This document shows, in pieces, positions 56,191 through 64,000 of a stretch of DNA of 64,000 nucleotides. This DNA is from Caulobacter sp. Lineage in GTDB: Bacteria; Pseudomonadota; Alphaproteobacteria; Caulobacterales; Caulobacteraceae. The DNA is taken from contig JAUXMY010000042.1 of the NCBI GenBank assembly GCA_030683005.1, forward strand, positions 1 through 64,000. The letters are read 5' to 3'. The notes under the pieces are model-generated. The model saw only the letters and a program-made list of their open reading frames with translations, was not told the origin of the DNA and searched no databases. Within the stretch, counting starts at the first letter, position 1. Every line of letters starts with the position of its first letter. Made by a program: the position numbers and the translations under genes.

Positions 56191-56880
56191 TCAGGCCGCC
56201 GTCTTCCAGGCCGGTTCCAGCGTCACGTGCGGCGGGCACGGCGCCACCTCGCCCATCGGCAGTCCGCCCAGCTCGTTGGCGTAGCCGTGGTTGACGTCGC
56301 GGTGGTGAGCCTCGTCGGCGCGGACCACCAGGACCACGTCCCGCAGCGTCGCGTCATCGGCCAGGCCCCAGTAGGTCTTGGCGATCTGCGGCGCCGGCAC
56401 GTTGGGCGAGCGGCCTTCGTCGATCTCGGCCAGATAGTTGGTGTAGCTGATCACCGCCTCTTCCTCGAAGTAGCCGACCACGCGGTGGGCGGTCTTGGAG
56501 GACACCAGGTAGAGACCGAAGAAGAACAGGTAGAAGACCCACTGCACCGAGACGATGACCAGCCGCTCGAACAGCGTCGGCTTGCTGATCTCGATGAAGG
56601 TCATCAGGTGCATGCGCTCGTTCTCGGCCTCGTCCATCAGCGTCTTGATCCAGCCGCGGTCGTCGCACATGCGGCGCAGGCAGGTCAGGTGGTTGATGGT
56701 GGCGCCGACCATGCCGGGCACGGCGGCGACGGTCTCCAGGACCACGGCGCGGTGACCGTAGCGCTTGGCGAAGAAGGTGTCGGCGCAGAAGCGCAGCAAC
56801 TTGGTGAAGCCGAGGGCGACGCTGTCGGACAGGCCCCTCGGCTGGTGGTGAACGGTGACGTCGACAAGCGGGGCGGTCAT
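56191..56880 (-). CDS. aox: Alternative oxidase (cyanide-resistant quinol oxidase)
   Basis: A 229-aa interfacial di-iron quinol oxidase that passes electrons from ubiquinol to oxygen without proton pumping. All ligand motifs are present: LET (Glu49), NERMH (Glu88, His91), FEEEA (about 139-141) and RADEAHH (Glu190, His193). Two hydrophobic stretches for monotopic membrane binding surround residues 45-70 and 108-128. Start at ATG 56880 rather than 56901. Bacterial AOX is patchily distributed. It is divergent from a glutaredoxin-MauE fusion with a palindromic gap. Confidence 0.96.
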   Translation of the reverse strand: MTAPLVDVTVHHQPRGLSDSVALGFTKLLRFCADTFFAKRYGHRAVVLETVAAVPGMVGATINHLTCLRRMCDDRGWIKTLMDEAENERMHLMTFIEISKPTLFERLVIVSVQWVFYLFFFGLYLVSSKTAHRVVGYFEEEAVISYTNYLAEIDEGRSPNVPAPQIAKTYWGLADDATLRDVVLVVRADEAHHRDVNHGYANELGGLPMGEVAPCPPHVTLEPAWKTAA

Positions 56881-56973
56881 GGGAACTGAACTTTCGTACA
56901 AAGCCGGCCGATGCCGGCTGTCGGTGAACCGGGACTGATCTACCCGTCGCCCCGGACGGCTGACATTCGGCAG

Positions 56974-57002
56974 CCTCCCTTAGGTAATGCTCCCTAGGGA
57001 GG
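56974..57002. promoter_or_regulatory. Candidate operator between aox and the glutaredoxin-MauE gene
   Basis: CCTCCCT (56974-56980) and AGGGAGG (56996-57002) are inverted arms 15 bases apart, and CTCCCTAGGGAG (56990-57001) is itself a perfect 12-bp palindrome. Located in the 217-base gap shared by the two divergent genes, 94-122 bases from aox and about 100 from the other gene. A single regulator could control both. Binding protein unknown. Confidence 0.5.
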
Positions 57003-57097
57003 ATGCGAGCCCTCGACCGCCGCCAGGTGTTGACTCCGCCCCCTGGTCCGGAACCTACGGGGGTGGGACCGGTTCCGGACCACAGGAGACCCCGATC

Positions 57098-57868
57098 ATG
57101 TCCCGTCCCGCCAGACACGCCGTCCTCCACCGCATGGTTCTGCCCGACCATGTCTGCCCCTGGGGACTGAAGGCGCTGCATCTGCTGCGCAGTCGCGGCT
57201 TCACGGTCGACGACCGCTGGCTGACCACGCGCCCGGAGGTCGACGCCTTCAAGGCCGAGCACGGTGTAGCGACCACGCCGCAGGTGTTCATCGACGGGGT
57301 GCGGATCGGCGGCCATGACGACCTGCGCCGGCATCTGGGCCTCAAGGTCGTCGATCCGAAGGCCGTCACCTACAGGCCGGTGATCGCCGTCTTCGCCACC
57401 GCGGCCCTGATGGCGCTGGCCGCCGCCTACGTCGCCTCGGGCCAGTGGCTCACCGTCCGGACCGGCGAATGGTTAATCGCCTTCAGCATGTGTCTGCTGG
57501 CCAGCCTCAAGCTGCGCGACCTCCAGAGCTTCTCGGGGATGTTCCTGGGCTATGACCTGCTGGCCCGCCGCTGGGTCCCCTACGCCTACATCTACCCGTT
57601 CGCCGAGCTGATCGCCGGGGTGCTGATGATCGCCGGGGTGCTGACCTGGCTGTCGGTCCCGGTCGCGCTGGTCATCGGCGGCATCGGCGCGGTCTCGGTG
57701 TTCAAGGCGGTCTACATCGACAGGCGCGAACTGAAATGCGCCTGCGTCGGCGGCGACAGCAACGTGCCGCTGGGCTTCGTGTCCCTGACCGAGAACGTCA
57801 TGATGGTCGCCATGGCGCTGTGGATGGTCTTCGGCGCGCCGTCGATGGCGGGCGGGCCGATGGGCTGA
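57098..57868 (+). CDS. Glutaredoxin-MauE/DoxX-type redox membrane fusion protein
   Basis: A 256-aa protein. The N-terminal glutaredoxin domain (residues 1-85) has HVCPWGLKALHLL, that is CPWG instead of CPxC, so only one active-site cysteine remains, with the glutathione-site TTPQVFIDGVRIGGHDDL. Four membrane helices of the MauE/DoxX type follow (from about residue 92), with a CAC motif in ELKCACVGGDSNVPLG. Probably acts in thiol-disulfide exchange at the membrane, fed by quinones. Divergent from aox. ATG 57098 with the AGGAGA ribosome-binding site. Confidence 0.85.
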   Translation: MSRPARHAVLHRMVLPDHVCPWGLKALHLLRSRGFTVDDRWLTTRPEVDAFKAEHGVATTPQVFIDGVRIGGHDDLRRHLGLKVVDPKAVTYRPVIAVFATAALMALAAAYVASGQWLTVRTGEWLIAFSMCLLASLKLRDLQSFSGMFLGYDLLARRWVPYAYIYPFAELIAGVLMIAGVLTWLSVPVALVIGGIGAVSVFKAVYIDRRELKCACVGGDSNVPLGFVSLTENVMMVAMALWMVFGAPSMAGGPMG

Positions 57869-57877
57869 CGCCCTACA

Positions 57878-59026
57878 CTATCCCGCCACGAACATGTCCT
57901 CGAAGTTGCGGCGGTAGAAGCGGTCCTTCGCATCGTCCGACAGCCCGTCGAAGGTCGCCTCGAAGCGGCCGATCGGGTCCTTGGTGCCTTCTGGGTGCGG
58001 GAAGTCGCTGGAGAACAGGAACAGCTCCTCGCCGCCCTCGCGGATGATCAGGCCGGCATCCTCGGTCGCGAAGGGCGTGAAGCGGACGGCGCGGCGGATG
58101 AACTCCGACGGCGGCCGCGACAGCGTGCCGACCACCGGGTCGGTCTTGCGCCAGCTCTTCCAGCCCTGATCGAGCCGACGCATGAAGTCGGGCACCCAGC
58201 CGGCGCCCAGCTCGATCACCCCGCCGCGCAGGTCCGGGAAGCGGTCGAAGACGCCGTCGTAGGCCAGGGCCGACAGGAACATCTGCGGCGCGAAGCTGAG
58301 CGTGAAGAAGTCCTTCACCCGCAGGTTCTCGCCGCCGCCCAGCCAGTCGGTCGGCCGCGAATGGCCGTTGTTCTGGTAGGCCGGGTCGAGCACCGGCGGC
58401 GAGCCGCCGACGTGCAGCAGGAACGGCAGCCCGGCTTCGGAGAGCCGGCGCCAGACCGGATCGTTGTCCGGATGGCCGGGCGAGCGGCCGCCGGCCGTGG
58501 CGGCGGGCAGCCACATGGCGCCGATCCCGGCTTTGATCGCCAGGTCGATCTCCACCACCGCCCGGGCCGGATCGTCCAGGGTGACCATGCCGACGGCGAT
58601 CATGCGTTTGTCGCCGGCGCAGAACTCCGCCATGCCCCGGTTCAGGGCCCGGGCGCCGCCATACCGCACATCCGGATCGTCGCTGCGCAGGAACTGGGAG
58701 CCGGCGAAGGTCGTGAACACCAGCTGGCGCTGGAAGCCGAGGTCGTCGAGGGCCCGCACCCGCTCGTCCGCGTTCATCGCGCCCAGCGCGCCCCAGCCCT
58801 TGGGTCCGCTGACCACATCGACGGCGATGGCGGCGGTGGCCTCCGGGTCCAGCTGCCGCGCCTGCGCATTGCGGATCGCCTTGGCCGCCCCGGCTCCGCC
58901 CGCCTCGAGCCGCAGCGAGAGAAGCCGGTCGCGGACGGAGGCGTCGGCGAAGCCGGCCAACCAGCCCTCGGACTCCATGATGTGGCTGTCAGCGTCATTG
59001 ATGACGCGGGTCTGGGCATAGGGCAT
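57878..59026 (-). CDS. Amidohydrolase (PF04909, ACMSD-like)
   Basis: A 382-aa TIM-barrel metal-dependent hydrolase. The N-terminal NDADSHIMES resembles the D-x-[DH]-x-H metal site, FLLHVGG gives a further His, and the C-terminal LFLFSSDFPHPEGTKDP has the catalytic Asp. Such enzymes decarboxylate or hydrolyse aromatic or cyclic acids. Monocistronic, with a 9-bp-arm palindrome just upstream of its start (59053-59073). Confidence 0.9.
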   Translation of the reverse strand: MPYAQTRVINDADSHIMESEGWLAGFADASVRDRLLSLRLEAGGAGAAKAIRNAQARQLDPEATAAIAVDVVSGPKGWGALGAMNADERVRALDDLGFQRQLVFTTFAGSQFLRSDDPDVRYGGARALNRGMAEFCAGDKRMIAVGMVTLDDPARAVVEIDLAIKAGIGAMWLPAATAGGRSPGHPDNDPVWRRLSEAGLPFLLHVGGSPPVLDPAYQNNGHSRPTDWLGGGENLRVKDFFTLSFAPQMFLSALAYDGVFDRFPDLRGGVIELGAGWVPDFMRRLDQGWKSWRKTDPVVGTLSRPPSEFIRRAVRFTPFATEDAGLIIREGGEELFLFSSDFPHPEGTKDPIGRFEATFDGLSDDAKDRFYRRNFEDMFVAG

Positions 59027-59052
59027 CGGGGTCCTCCGTCACGATCTCTGCG

Positions 59053-59073
59053 TACCGTTTCTTCGAAACGGTA
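59053..59073. promoter_or_regulatory. Palindromic candidate operator upstream of the amidohydrolase
   Basis: TACCGTTTC and GAAACGGTA are perfect 9-base arms separated by three bases, ending 27 bases upstream of the amidohydrolase ATG. Length and spacing suit a TetR-family operator. No TetR gene lies in the window, so the regulator would be encoded elsewhere. Confidence 0.5.
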
Positions 59074-59211
59074 GCATAACGCTGCGGAAGGGGAAGCCCC
59101 CTGGCTCATTGAGCATCATCGAGGCTGCCAACGCCGCCTCGCGTTCGCCTGGAATGTTCTCGGCGGACGACATGAGTCGAAAGCGTTGCTGCATGATGGT
59201 ACATTCGCGGC

Positions 59212-59598
59212 ATGTCGCACCGCACTCGTCCGCTGGCCGAAGACGCCCCGCAACAGAGCCGCCCCGCGCGCTTGCAGGTCGTTCCTACGCCTGAAGGATG
59301 GCAGTTGCGAAACGAGGGCGCCGAAGACCAGGGCCACGCCTATTCCACCCAGGCGGAAGCGATCGAGGCGGCTCAGTCACGATTACAGGCCGACGGCGGA
59401 GCCTTGCGCGTTCAGGACCGGAACGGGCGCTGGCGCGAGAGCTTTACCCTCGGGCTGTCCGCTATGATGAAGCTTGCAGCGGTCGAGGGCATCACCTTCA
59501 CGCCGGAGATGAAGCGTAAGCTCAAGGCGGCTCGGGCCGGATTCCTGTCGGACGCGGAGCGCCTGGCAATCCTTGGCGTCGGGAAGGCGCGCCGCTGA
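59212..59598 (+). CDS. DUF2188 domain fused to a VbhA-like Fic antitoxin domain
   Basis: A 128-aa protein. Residues about 20-68 (LQVVPTPEGWQLRNEGAEDQ, TQAEAIEAAQSRLQADGGAL, RVQDRNGRWRESF) match the DUF2188 pattern. The C-terminal MKLAAVEGITFTPEMKRKLK with AARAGFLSDAERLAILG resembles the VbhA antitoxin domain, whose (S/T)xxxE(G/N) helix obstructs the Fic ATP site: here LAAVEG keeps Glu-Gly but has Leu in place of Ser/Thr. Directly upstream of and overlapping the Fic gene. Confidence 0.8.
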   Translation: MSHRTRPLAEDAPQQSRPARLQVVPTPEGWQLRNEGAEDQGHAYSTQAEAIEAAQSRLQADGGALRVQDRNGRWRESFTLGLSAMMKLAAVEGITFTPEMKRKLKAARAGFLSDAERLAILGVGKARR

Positions 59599-60179
59599 GC
59601 GACACCTTCTACTCAGCGGAGCGCGATCCCGGCTGCTACGCGGGAACGAACGTCTTGAAGAACGTGCCGGGCCTGCGTGATCCGGCAGCCCTCGAAGAGT
59701 ACGAGGCGATGGCCTTCGCGCTGAAGGCGATGTACCCGCTGCCACACGGGCTCTACAGCGTAAGCCACTACAAAGCCGTCCATCGACACCTGTTTGGTGA
59801 GGTTTACCGCTGGGCCGGTCGGTTCCGATCGATACGGATCAGCAAGCCAAACGCCGCCTTCTGCTATCCCGAGTACATCCCCGAACAGATGCGGAGACTG
59901 TTCGCCAGCCTCAGGTCAGCCAACTACCTTCGCGGGCTCGACCAACCAACCTTCGCCGATCAGGCCGCAGCCTTTCTGGCTTGGCTGAACCACATCCATC
60001 CGTTCCGGGAAGGGAATGGTCGGACGCAGATGGTCTTCATGGCCTCCCTCGCTGCACGCGCAGGCCATACGCTCAATCTCTCCCAGCTGGACGAAGAAGC
60101 ATTCCTGGAGGCGATGATCCGCAGCTTTCACGGCGATGAGCGACCGTTGAGAGATCATCTTCTTGAGATGATCGACTGA
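59595..60179 (+). CDS. Fic/DOC family protein (class I Fic toxin)
   Basis: About 194 aa if read from CTG 59595, the codon that overlaps the antitoxin TGA (CTGA). No ATG, GTG or TTG occurs in frame before TTG 59655, yet residues before that (DTFYSAERDPGCYAGTNVLK) match the usual Fic N-terminus, so a CTG start is likely. The Fic motif HPFREGNGRTQM lies at about residues 135-146; the last conserved Arg of HPFx[DE]GNGRxxR is Met. The flap region YRWAGRFRSIRISKPNAAFC is also typical. It would AMPylate target proteins. Confidence 0.85.
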   Translation: MSDTFYSAERDPGCYAGTNVLKNVPGLRDPAALEEYEAMAFALKAMYPLPHGLYSVSHYKAVHRHLFGEVYRWAGRFRSIRISKPNAAFCYPEYIPEQMRRLFASLRSANYLRGLDQPTFADQAAAFLAWLNHIHPFREGNGRTQMVFMASLAARAGHTLNLSQLDEEAFLEAMIRSFHGDERPLRDHLLEMID

Positions 60180-60284
60180 TCCCCCATCGACAAATCCGTA
60201 ACAGACCCCCTGTAACACCGCCGTCATGACCCTTGCCGCGACCGGCGCGGCGGGTGACAAGACGCCGGACCGGACAGGGACCCC

Positions 60285-62495
60285 ATGACCGACGCCGTGA
60301 CCGCAGCCCCCAGCGACCAGACGACCCCGGCGCCCGCTCCGGCGGGCCTGACCCTGGACGAGGACCTGCTGGCTTCGCCCGAGCGGTTCTTCAACCGCGA
60401 GCTCAGCTGGCTGGCCTTCAATCGCCGGGTGCTGGAAGAGGCGGAGAACCCGCGCCATCCGCTGCTGGAGCGGCTGCGCTTCCTGTCGATCAGCGCCAAC
60501 AACCTGGACGAATTCTACATGGTCCGCGTGGCCGGGCTGAAGGCCCAGGTCCGCGAGGGCGTGCGCGTGGTCAGCCAGGACGGCCTGTCGGCTCCCGAGC
60601 AGCTGCTCAAGGTCGACGCCTCGGCCAGCGAGCTGATGGCCGACCAGCAGCGCATCTGGGTCGAGCTTCGCGCGGCGCTGGACGCCGAGGGCGTGCGTCT
60701 GTTCGACGCCAGGGACGTGCCGGCCGGCGACCGCAAGAAGGCCGAGGACATCTTCCTCAATCACATCTTCCCGGTGCTGACGCCGCTGGCCATCGACCCG
60801 GCGCACCCGTTCCCCTTCCTGCCCAACCTGGGCTTCGCCCTGGCGCTGAAGCTGCGCAAGCCGGACGGCAAGGAGCTCTACGCCCTGGTGCCGGTGCCCA
60901 GCCAGGTGCGCCGCTTCTGGGAGCTGCCGACCGAGGCGCGCGGCCGCAAGGCGGAGGTGCGCTACATCGCGCTCGAGTCGCTGCTGATCCTGTTCATCGA
61001 CCACCTGTTCCCCGGCTATTCGGTCGAGGGGCGCGGCCTGTTCCGGCTGATCCGCGACAGCGACATCGAGATCGAGGAAGAGGCGGAGGATCTGGTCCGC
61101 GAGTTCGAGGCCCAGCTCAAGCGCCGGCGCCTGGGCGGGGTGGTGCGGGTGAAGATCCAGACGGCCATGCCGGTCGATCTGCGCGAGTTCATCCTCGAGA
61201 GCCTGCACGCGGCCCCCGACGACGTGGTGGTGATCGACGGCAAGCTGGGCCTGGCCGAGATGAGCCAGATGATCCCCGAAGGCCGGGCCGACCTGAAGTT
61301 CAAGCCGTTCACGCCGCGCTTTCCCGAGCGGATCCGCGACCACAACGGCGACTGTTTCGCCGCCATCCGCGAGAAGGACATCCTGGTCCACCACCCGTTC
61401 GAGAGCTTCGACGTGGTGGTCCAGTTCCTGCGCCAGGCGGCCCGCGACCCCAATGTGCTGGCCATCAAGCAGACTCTGTACCGCACCAGCCAGAACAGCC
61501 CGATCGTCGCGGCCCTGATCGAGGCGGCCGAGAACGGCAAGAACGTCACCGCCCTGGTGGAGATCAAGGCGCGGTTCGACGAGGAGAACAACCTGCGCTG
61601 GGCCAGGGACCTGGAGCGGGCCGGCGTCCACGTCGTGTTCGGCTTCGTCGAGTACAAGACCCACGCCAAGCTCAGCCTGGTGGTGCGGCGGGAGGGCGAG
61701 ACCCTGCGCACCTACTGCCACTTCGGCACCGGCAACTATCACCCGCAGACGGCGCGGGTTTACACCGACCTGTCGCTGTTCACCTGTGACCCGGCGCTCG
61801 GCCGCGACTCGGCGCGACTGTTCAACTTCATCACCGGTTACGCGGTGCCCGAGCGGCTGGAGAAGCTGAGCTACAGCCCCGAGACCATGAAGGCCGACCT
61901 TATCGAGATGATCGGGGCCGAGGTCGCCAACGCCCGGGCCGGCAAGCCGTCGGGCATCTGGTGCAAGCTCAACGCCCTGGTCGATCCGGAGATCATCGAC
62001 GCCCTGTACCGCGCCAGCCAGGCCGGCGTGCCCATCGACCTGGTGGTGCGCGGCATCTGCTGCCTACGCCCGGGCCTGCCGGGTCTGTCGGAGAACATCC
62101 GCGTCAAGAGCATCGTCGGCCGCTACCTGGAACATTCCCGCATCGTCGCCTTCGCCAACGGCGGCGAGATGCCCGGCGCCCGCAGCAAGGTCTTCATCAG
62201 CTCCGCCGACTGGATGCCGCGCAACCTGGACCGCCGGGTCGAGGCCCTCACGCCCGTCGACAACCCCACGGTCCACCAGCAGGTCCTGCACCAGATCATG
62301 GTCGCCAACCTCAACGACGAGGCCCAGAGCTGGACCCTGGACAGCGACGGCGGCTATCAGCGCGACCCGGCCTGGGACCGCCCCGGCGCCTTCTCGGCCC
62401 ACGAGTACTTCATGACCAACCCCAGCCTGTCAGGCCGCGGCCAGAAGGTGCGCGACCTGCCCCGAGCCTTCGAACATGTTCGCCCGCGCCGCTAG
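60285..62495 (+). CDS. ppk1: Polyphosphate kinase 1
   Basis: A 736-aa enzyme that reversibly polymerises ATP gamma-phosphate into polyphosphate. N-terminal domain with [20 protein letters not shown] and [18 protein letters not shown], then the head domain, and two PLD-like catalytic domains. The phospho-acceptor His is in [20 protein letters not shown], and [20 protein letters not shown] and [15 protein letters not shown] follow. Its 3' end overlaps ppx by 20 bases. It lies downstream of the Fic pair and, as in Caulobacter, in the hdaA neighbourhood. Confidence 0.97.
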   Translation: MTDAVTAAPSDQTTPAPAPAGLTLDEDLLASPERFFNRELSWLAFNRRVLEEAENPRHPLLERLRFLSISANNLDEFYMVRVAGLKAQVREGVRVVSQDGLSAPEQLLKVDASASELMADQQRIWVELRAALDAEGVRLFDARDVPAGDRKKAEDIFLNHIFPVLTPLAIDPAHPFPFLPNLGFALALKLRKPDGKELYALVPVPSQVRRFWELPTEARGRKAEVRYIALESLLILFIDHLFPGYSVEGRGLFRLIRDSDIEIEEEAEDLVREFEAQLKRRRLGGVVRVKIQTAMPVDLREFILESLHAAPDDVVVIDGKLGLAEMSQMIPEGRADLKFKPFTPRFPERIRDHNGDCFAAIREKDILVHHPFESFDVVVQFLRQAARDPNVLAIKQTLYRTSQNSPIVAALIEAAENGKNVTALVEIKARFDEENNLRWARDLERAGVHVVFGFVEYKTHAKLSLVVRREGETLRTYCHFGTGNYHPQTARVYTDLSLFTCDPALGRDSARLFNFITGYAVPERLEKLSYSPETMKADLIEMIGAEVANARAGKPSGIWCKLNALVDPEIIDALYRASQAGVPIDLVVRGICCLRPGLPGLSENIRVKSIVGRYLEHSRIVAFANGGEMPGARSKVFISSADWMPRNLDRRVEALTPVDNPTVHQQVLHQIMVANLNDEAQSWTLDSDGGYQRDPAWDRPGAFSAHEYFMTNPSLSGRGQKVRDLPRAFEHVRPRR

Positions 62496-63990
62496 CGCCA
62501 ACATCGTCGAAAGCCGCGTGCGGGAGCAGCGCGACGCCGCCGTCATCGACGTCGGCTCCAACTCCGTGCGCCTGGTGCTCTATCGCATGGAAGGCCGCGC
62601 CATCTGGACGGTCTACAACGAGAAGGTGCTGGCGGGCCTGGGCCGCGACCTGGGCGCCACCGGCCGGCTGTCGCCCGGCGGGGTCGAGCAGGCGATGGCC
62701 GCCTTGCGCCGCTTCCGCGCCGTGCTCGACGCATCCGGGACGCAGGATATCTTCACCGCCGCCACCGCCGCCGTGCGCGACGCCGCCGACGGCGAGGCCT
62801 TCGTCGGCCGCGTCGCCGCCGAGACCGGCCTGAAGCTGCGGGTGTTGACCGGACAGGAAGAGGCCCGCTACGCGGCGCTCGGCGTGCTGGCCGGCTCACC
62901 CGAAGGCGACGGCGTGGTCGGCGACCTGGGCGGCGCCAGCCTGGAGCTGGTGCGGCTCGGCCCGGACGGCCCGGTGGAGGGCGCCACCCTGGCGCTGGGG
63001 CCCTTCGCGCTGAACGGCTTCAAGGGCGACCGGCTGCGGGCCGAGGTCCGCGCCCGGCTGGAGCCCCACGTCGCCCGGTTTTCGACCCGCACGTTCCAGG
63101 CCGTCGGCGGCGCCTGGCGCAATCTGGCCCTGATGCATATGCGTCTGGTCGGCTACCCATTGCAGATCGTCCACCAGTACGAGATCAGCGGCGCCGACGC
63201 GCTCGCCACCGCTCGCTTCATCTCCCGCCAGTCGAAAGCGTCGCTGGAAACCATTGAAGGTGTTTCGAAAAAGCGTCTCGAGACCCTGCCGCACGCGGCC
63301 ATGGTTCTGGAGACCCTGATCGAGAGTCTGGGGCTGGAGCGGATCGTCATCTCCGCCTACGGCCTGCGCGAGGGTCTGCTGTTCGAGGCCATGCCCGCCG
63401 CCGTGCAGGCGCTGGATCCGCTGATCGAGGGCTGCGCCGCCCTGACCGCCCGCCAGGGCGTCGATGAGGCCTTGGGCCCGACACTGACGACCTGGCTGGC
63501 GCCGGTGTTCGACGCCCTGCCCCCGGTTATGGGCGAACGCGAACCGCTGCTGCGCGCCGCCGCCTGCCGTCTGGCCGACCTCGGCTCGCGCCTGCACCCC
63601 GACCACCGCGCCCATCTCGTCTTCGAGCAGGTGCTGCGCGCGCCGATCGCCGGCCTGCGCCATGCCGAGCGCGCGTTCCTGGCCGTCGCCGCCTTCGCCC
63701 GCCACAGCTCGGCCTCGTCGGTGCCGGAGGGCGCCACCATCGCGCGCCTGCTGACCGACGGCCAGCGCCGCCGCGCCCGCGCCCTGGGCGCCGCCATCCG
63801 GCTGGGCAGCGACCTGTCGGGGCGCAGCTCCACCCTGCTGACCCGGTCGCGCCTCGGCCTTCACGACGGCCGGCTGGTGCTGACCGCCCTGGACGGCTGG
63901 TCCGACATGCTGCTGGGCGAACAGACCACCCGGCGCGCCACGACGGTCGCCGGCCTGCTGGGCCTGCCGCTGGAAGTGCGGCGGGGATGA
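62476..63990 (+). CDS. ppx: Exopolyphosphatase (Ppx/GppA)
   Basis: A 504-aa protein that releases phosphate from polyphosphate (or pppGpp). The actin-like ATPase pattern has [18 protein letters not shown] (phosphate 1), [17 protein letters not shown] (phosphate 2) and [18 protein letters not shown]. The C-terminal helical HD-like part ([20 protein letters not shown]) is complete. It starts inside the last codons of ppk1, so kinase and phosphatase are coupled. The ATG at 63993 just after its stop may begin the next gene, which is outside the window. Confidence 0.95.
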   Translation: MFARAASANIVESRVREQRDAAVIDVGSNSVRLVLYRMEGRAIWTVYNEKVLAGLGRDLGATGRLSPGGVEQAMAALRRFRAVLDASGTQDIFTAATAAVRDAADGEAFVGRVAAETGLKLRVLTGQEEARYAALGVLAGSPEGDGVVGDLGGASLELVRLGPDGPVEGATLALGPFALNGFKGDRLRAEVRARLEPHVARFSTRTFQAVGGAWRNLALMHMRLVGYPLQIVHQYEISGADALATARFISRQSKASLETIEGVSKKRLETLPHAAMVLETLIESLGLERIVISAYGLREGLLFEAMPAAVQALDPLIEGCAALTARQGVDEALGPTLTTWLAPVFDALPPVMGEREPLLRAAACRLADLGSRLHPDHRAHLVFEQVLRAPIAGLRHAERAFLAVAAFARHSSASSVPEGATIARLLTDGQRRRARALGAAIRLGSDLSGRSSTLLTRSRLGLHDGRLVLTALDGWSDMLLGEQTTRRATTVAGLLGLPLEVRRG

Positions 63991-64000
63991 CGATGCGCCT

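Noticed and set aside
63993-64000. Start of a gene after ppx
   Set aside because: Only an ATG and a few bases are present; identity cannot be supported.

Overview
The window is GC-rich, densely packed DNA from an alphaproteobacterium, most likely order Caulobacterales (Caulobacter / Phenylobacterium / Brevundimonas group; genus not resolved). The grounds are gene content and order: a complex I operon with extra small genes, an NDUFA12-type complex I accessory protein, the runs prfB - PBP1A - AmiC - rne and accB - accC - aat - DUF2155 - NDUFA12, an HdaA-type DnaA regulator, an RNase E ending in a GWW motif, and lon next to hup.

Layout. 1-12.3 kb (minus strand): the NADH:quinone oxidoreductase operon nuoABCD-E-F-G-H-I-J-K-L. 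It carries three passenger genes on the same strand (an NTF2/SnoaL-fold protein, a small membrane protein and a small lipoprotein) and is interrupted between nuoI and nuoJ by a methyltransferase on the opposite strand. 12.4-19.3 kb: AbgT-type transporter, tRNA-Asp, NUDIX hydrolase, an SPFH membrane protein with a tiny ribbon-helix-helix protein and a perfect palindrome, a glycosyltransferase, a CFA-synthase-like plus DUF1295 pair, repeats and tRNA-Val. 19.4-27.5 kb (minus): HU, Lon (sigma-32-like promoter), RF2 with its programmed frameshift, PBP1A and AmiC-type amidase. 27.9-33.7 kb (plus): RNase E, M48 protease, DsbA-like lipoprotein, and a BrnT toxin with an XRE-type partner. 33.7-38.1 kb: thiG, a two-component pair, a small unknown gene, a cold-shock protein and thiS. 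38.2-45 kb: aroQ, accB, accC, aat, DUF2155, NDUFA12 and an unusual degenerate NrdJ-like protein. 45-54 kb: two pentapeptide-repeat proteins, aspS, hdaA, an unknown secreted protein, a SulP transporter, a DUF819 membrane protein and an AprI/Inh-like inhibitor. 54-60.2 kb is an accessory stretch: alcohol dehydrogenase, a DUF2188 + TIR-like two-gene cassette with lower GC, alternative oxidase facing a glutaredoxin-MauE fusion, an amidohydrolase, and a DUF2188/VbhA-like antitoxin with a Fic toxin. 60.3-64 kb: ppk1 and ppx, overlapping.

Functional themes: aerobic respiration (complex I, NDUFA12, a quinol-oxidising bypass oxidase), RNA and protein quality control (RNase E, Lon, RF2, Aat), cell-wall synthesis and hydrolysis, lipid and fatty-acid metabolism, polyphosphate turnover, and several small stress or defence-type cassettes. 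Intergenic spaces carry at least five families of hairpin-forming repeats.

Most unusual points: RF2 whose catalytic GGQ reads GVQ, together with a second conserved residue changed to Val; a colinear but apparently catalytically dead class II ribonucleotide reductase relative; two different DUF2188 cassettes within 4 kb, one with a TIR-like protein and one with Fic whose only sensible start codon is CTG; and a complex I operon split by a convergent gene and a hairpin repeat.
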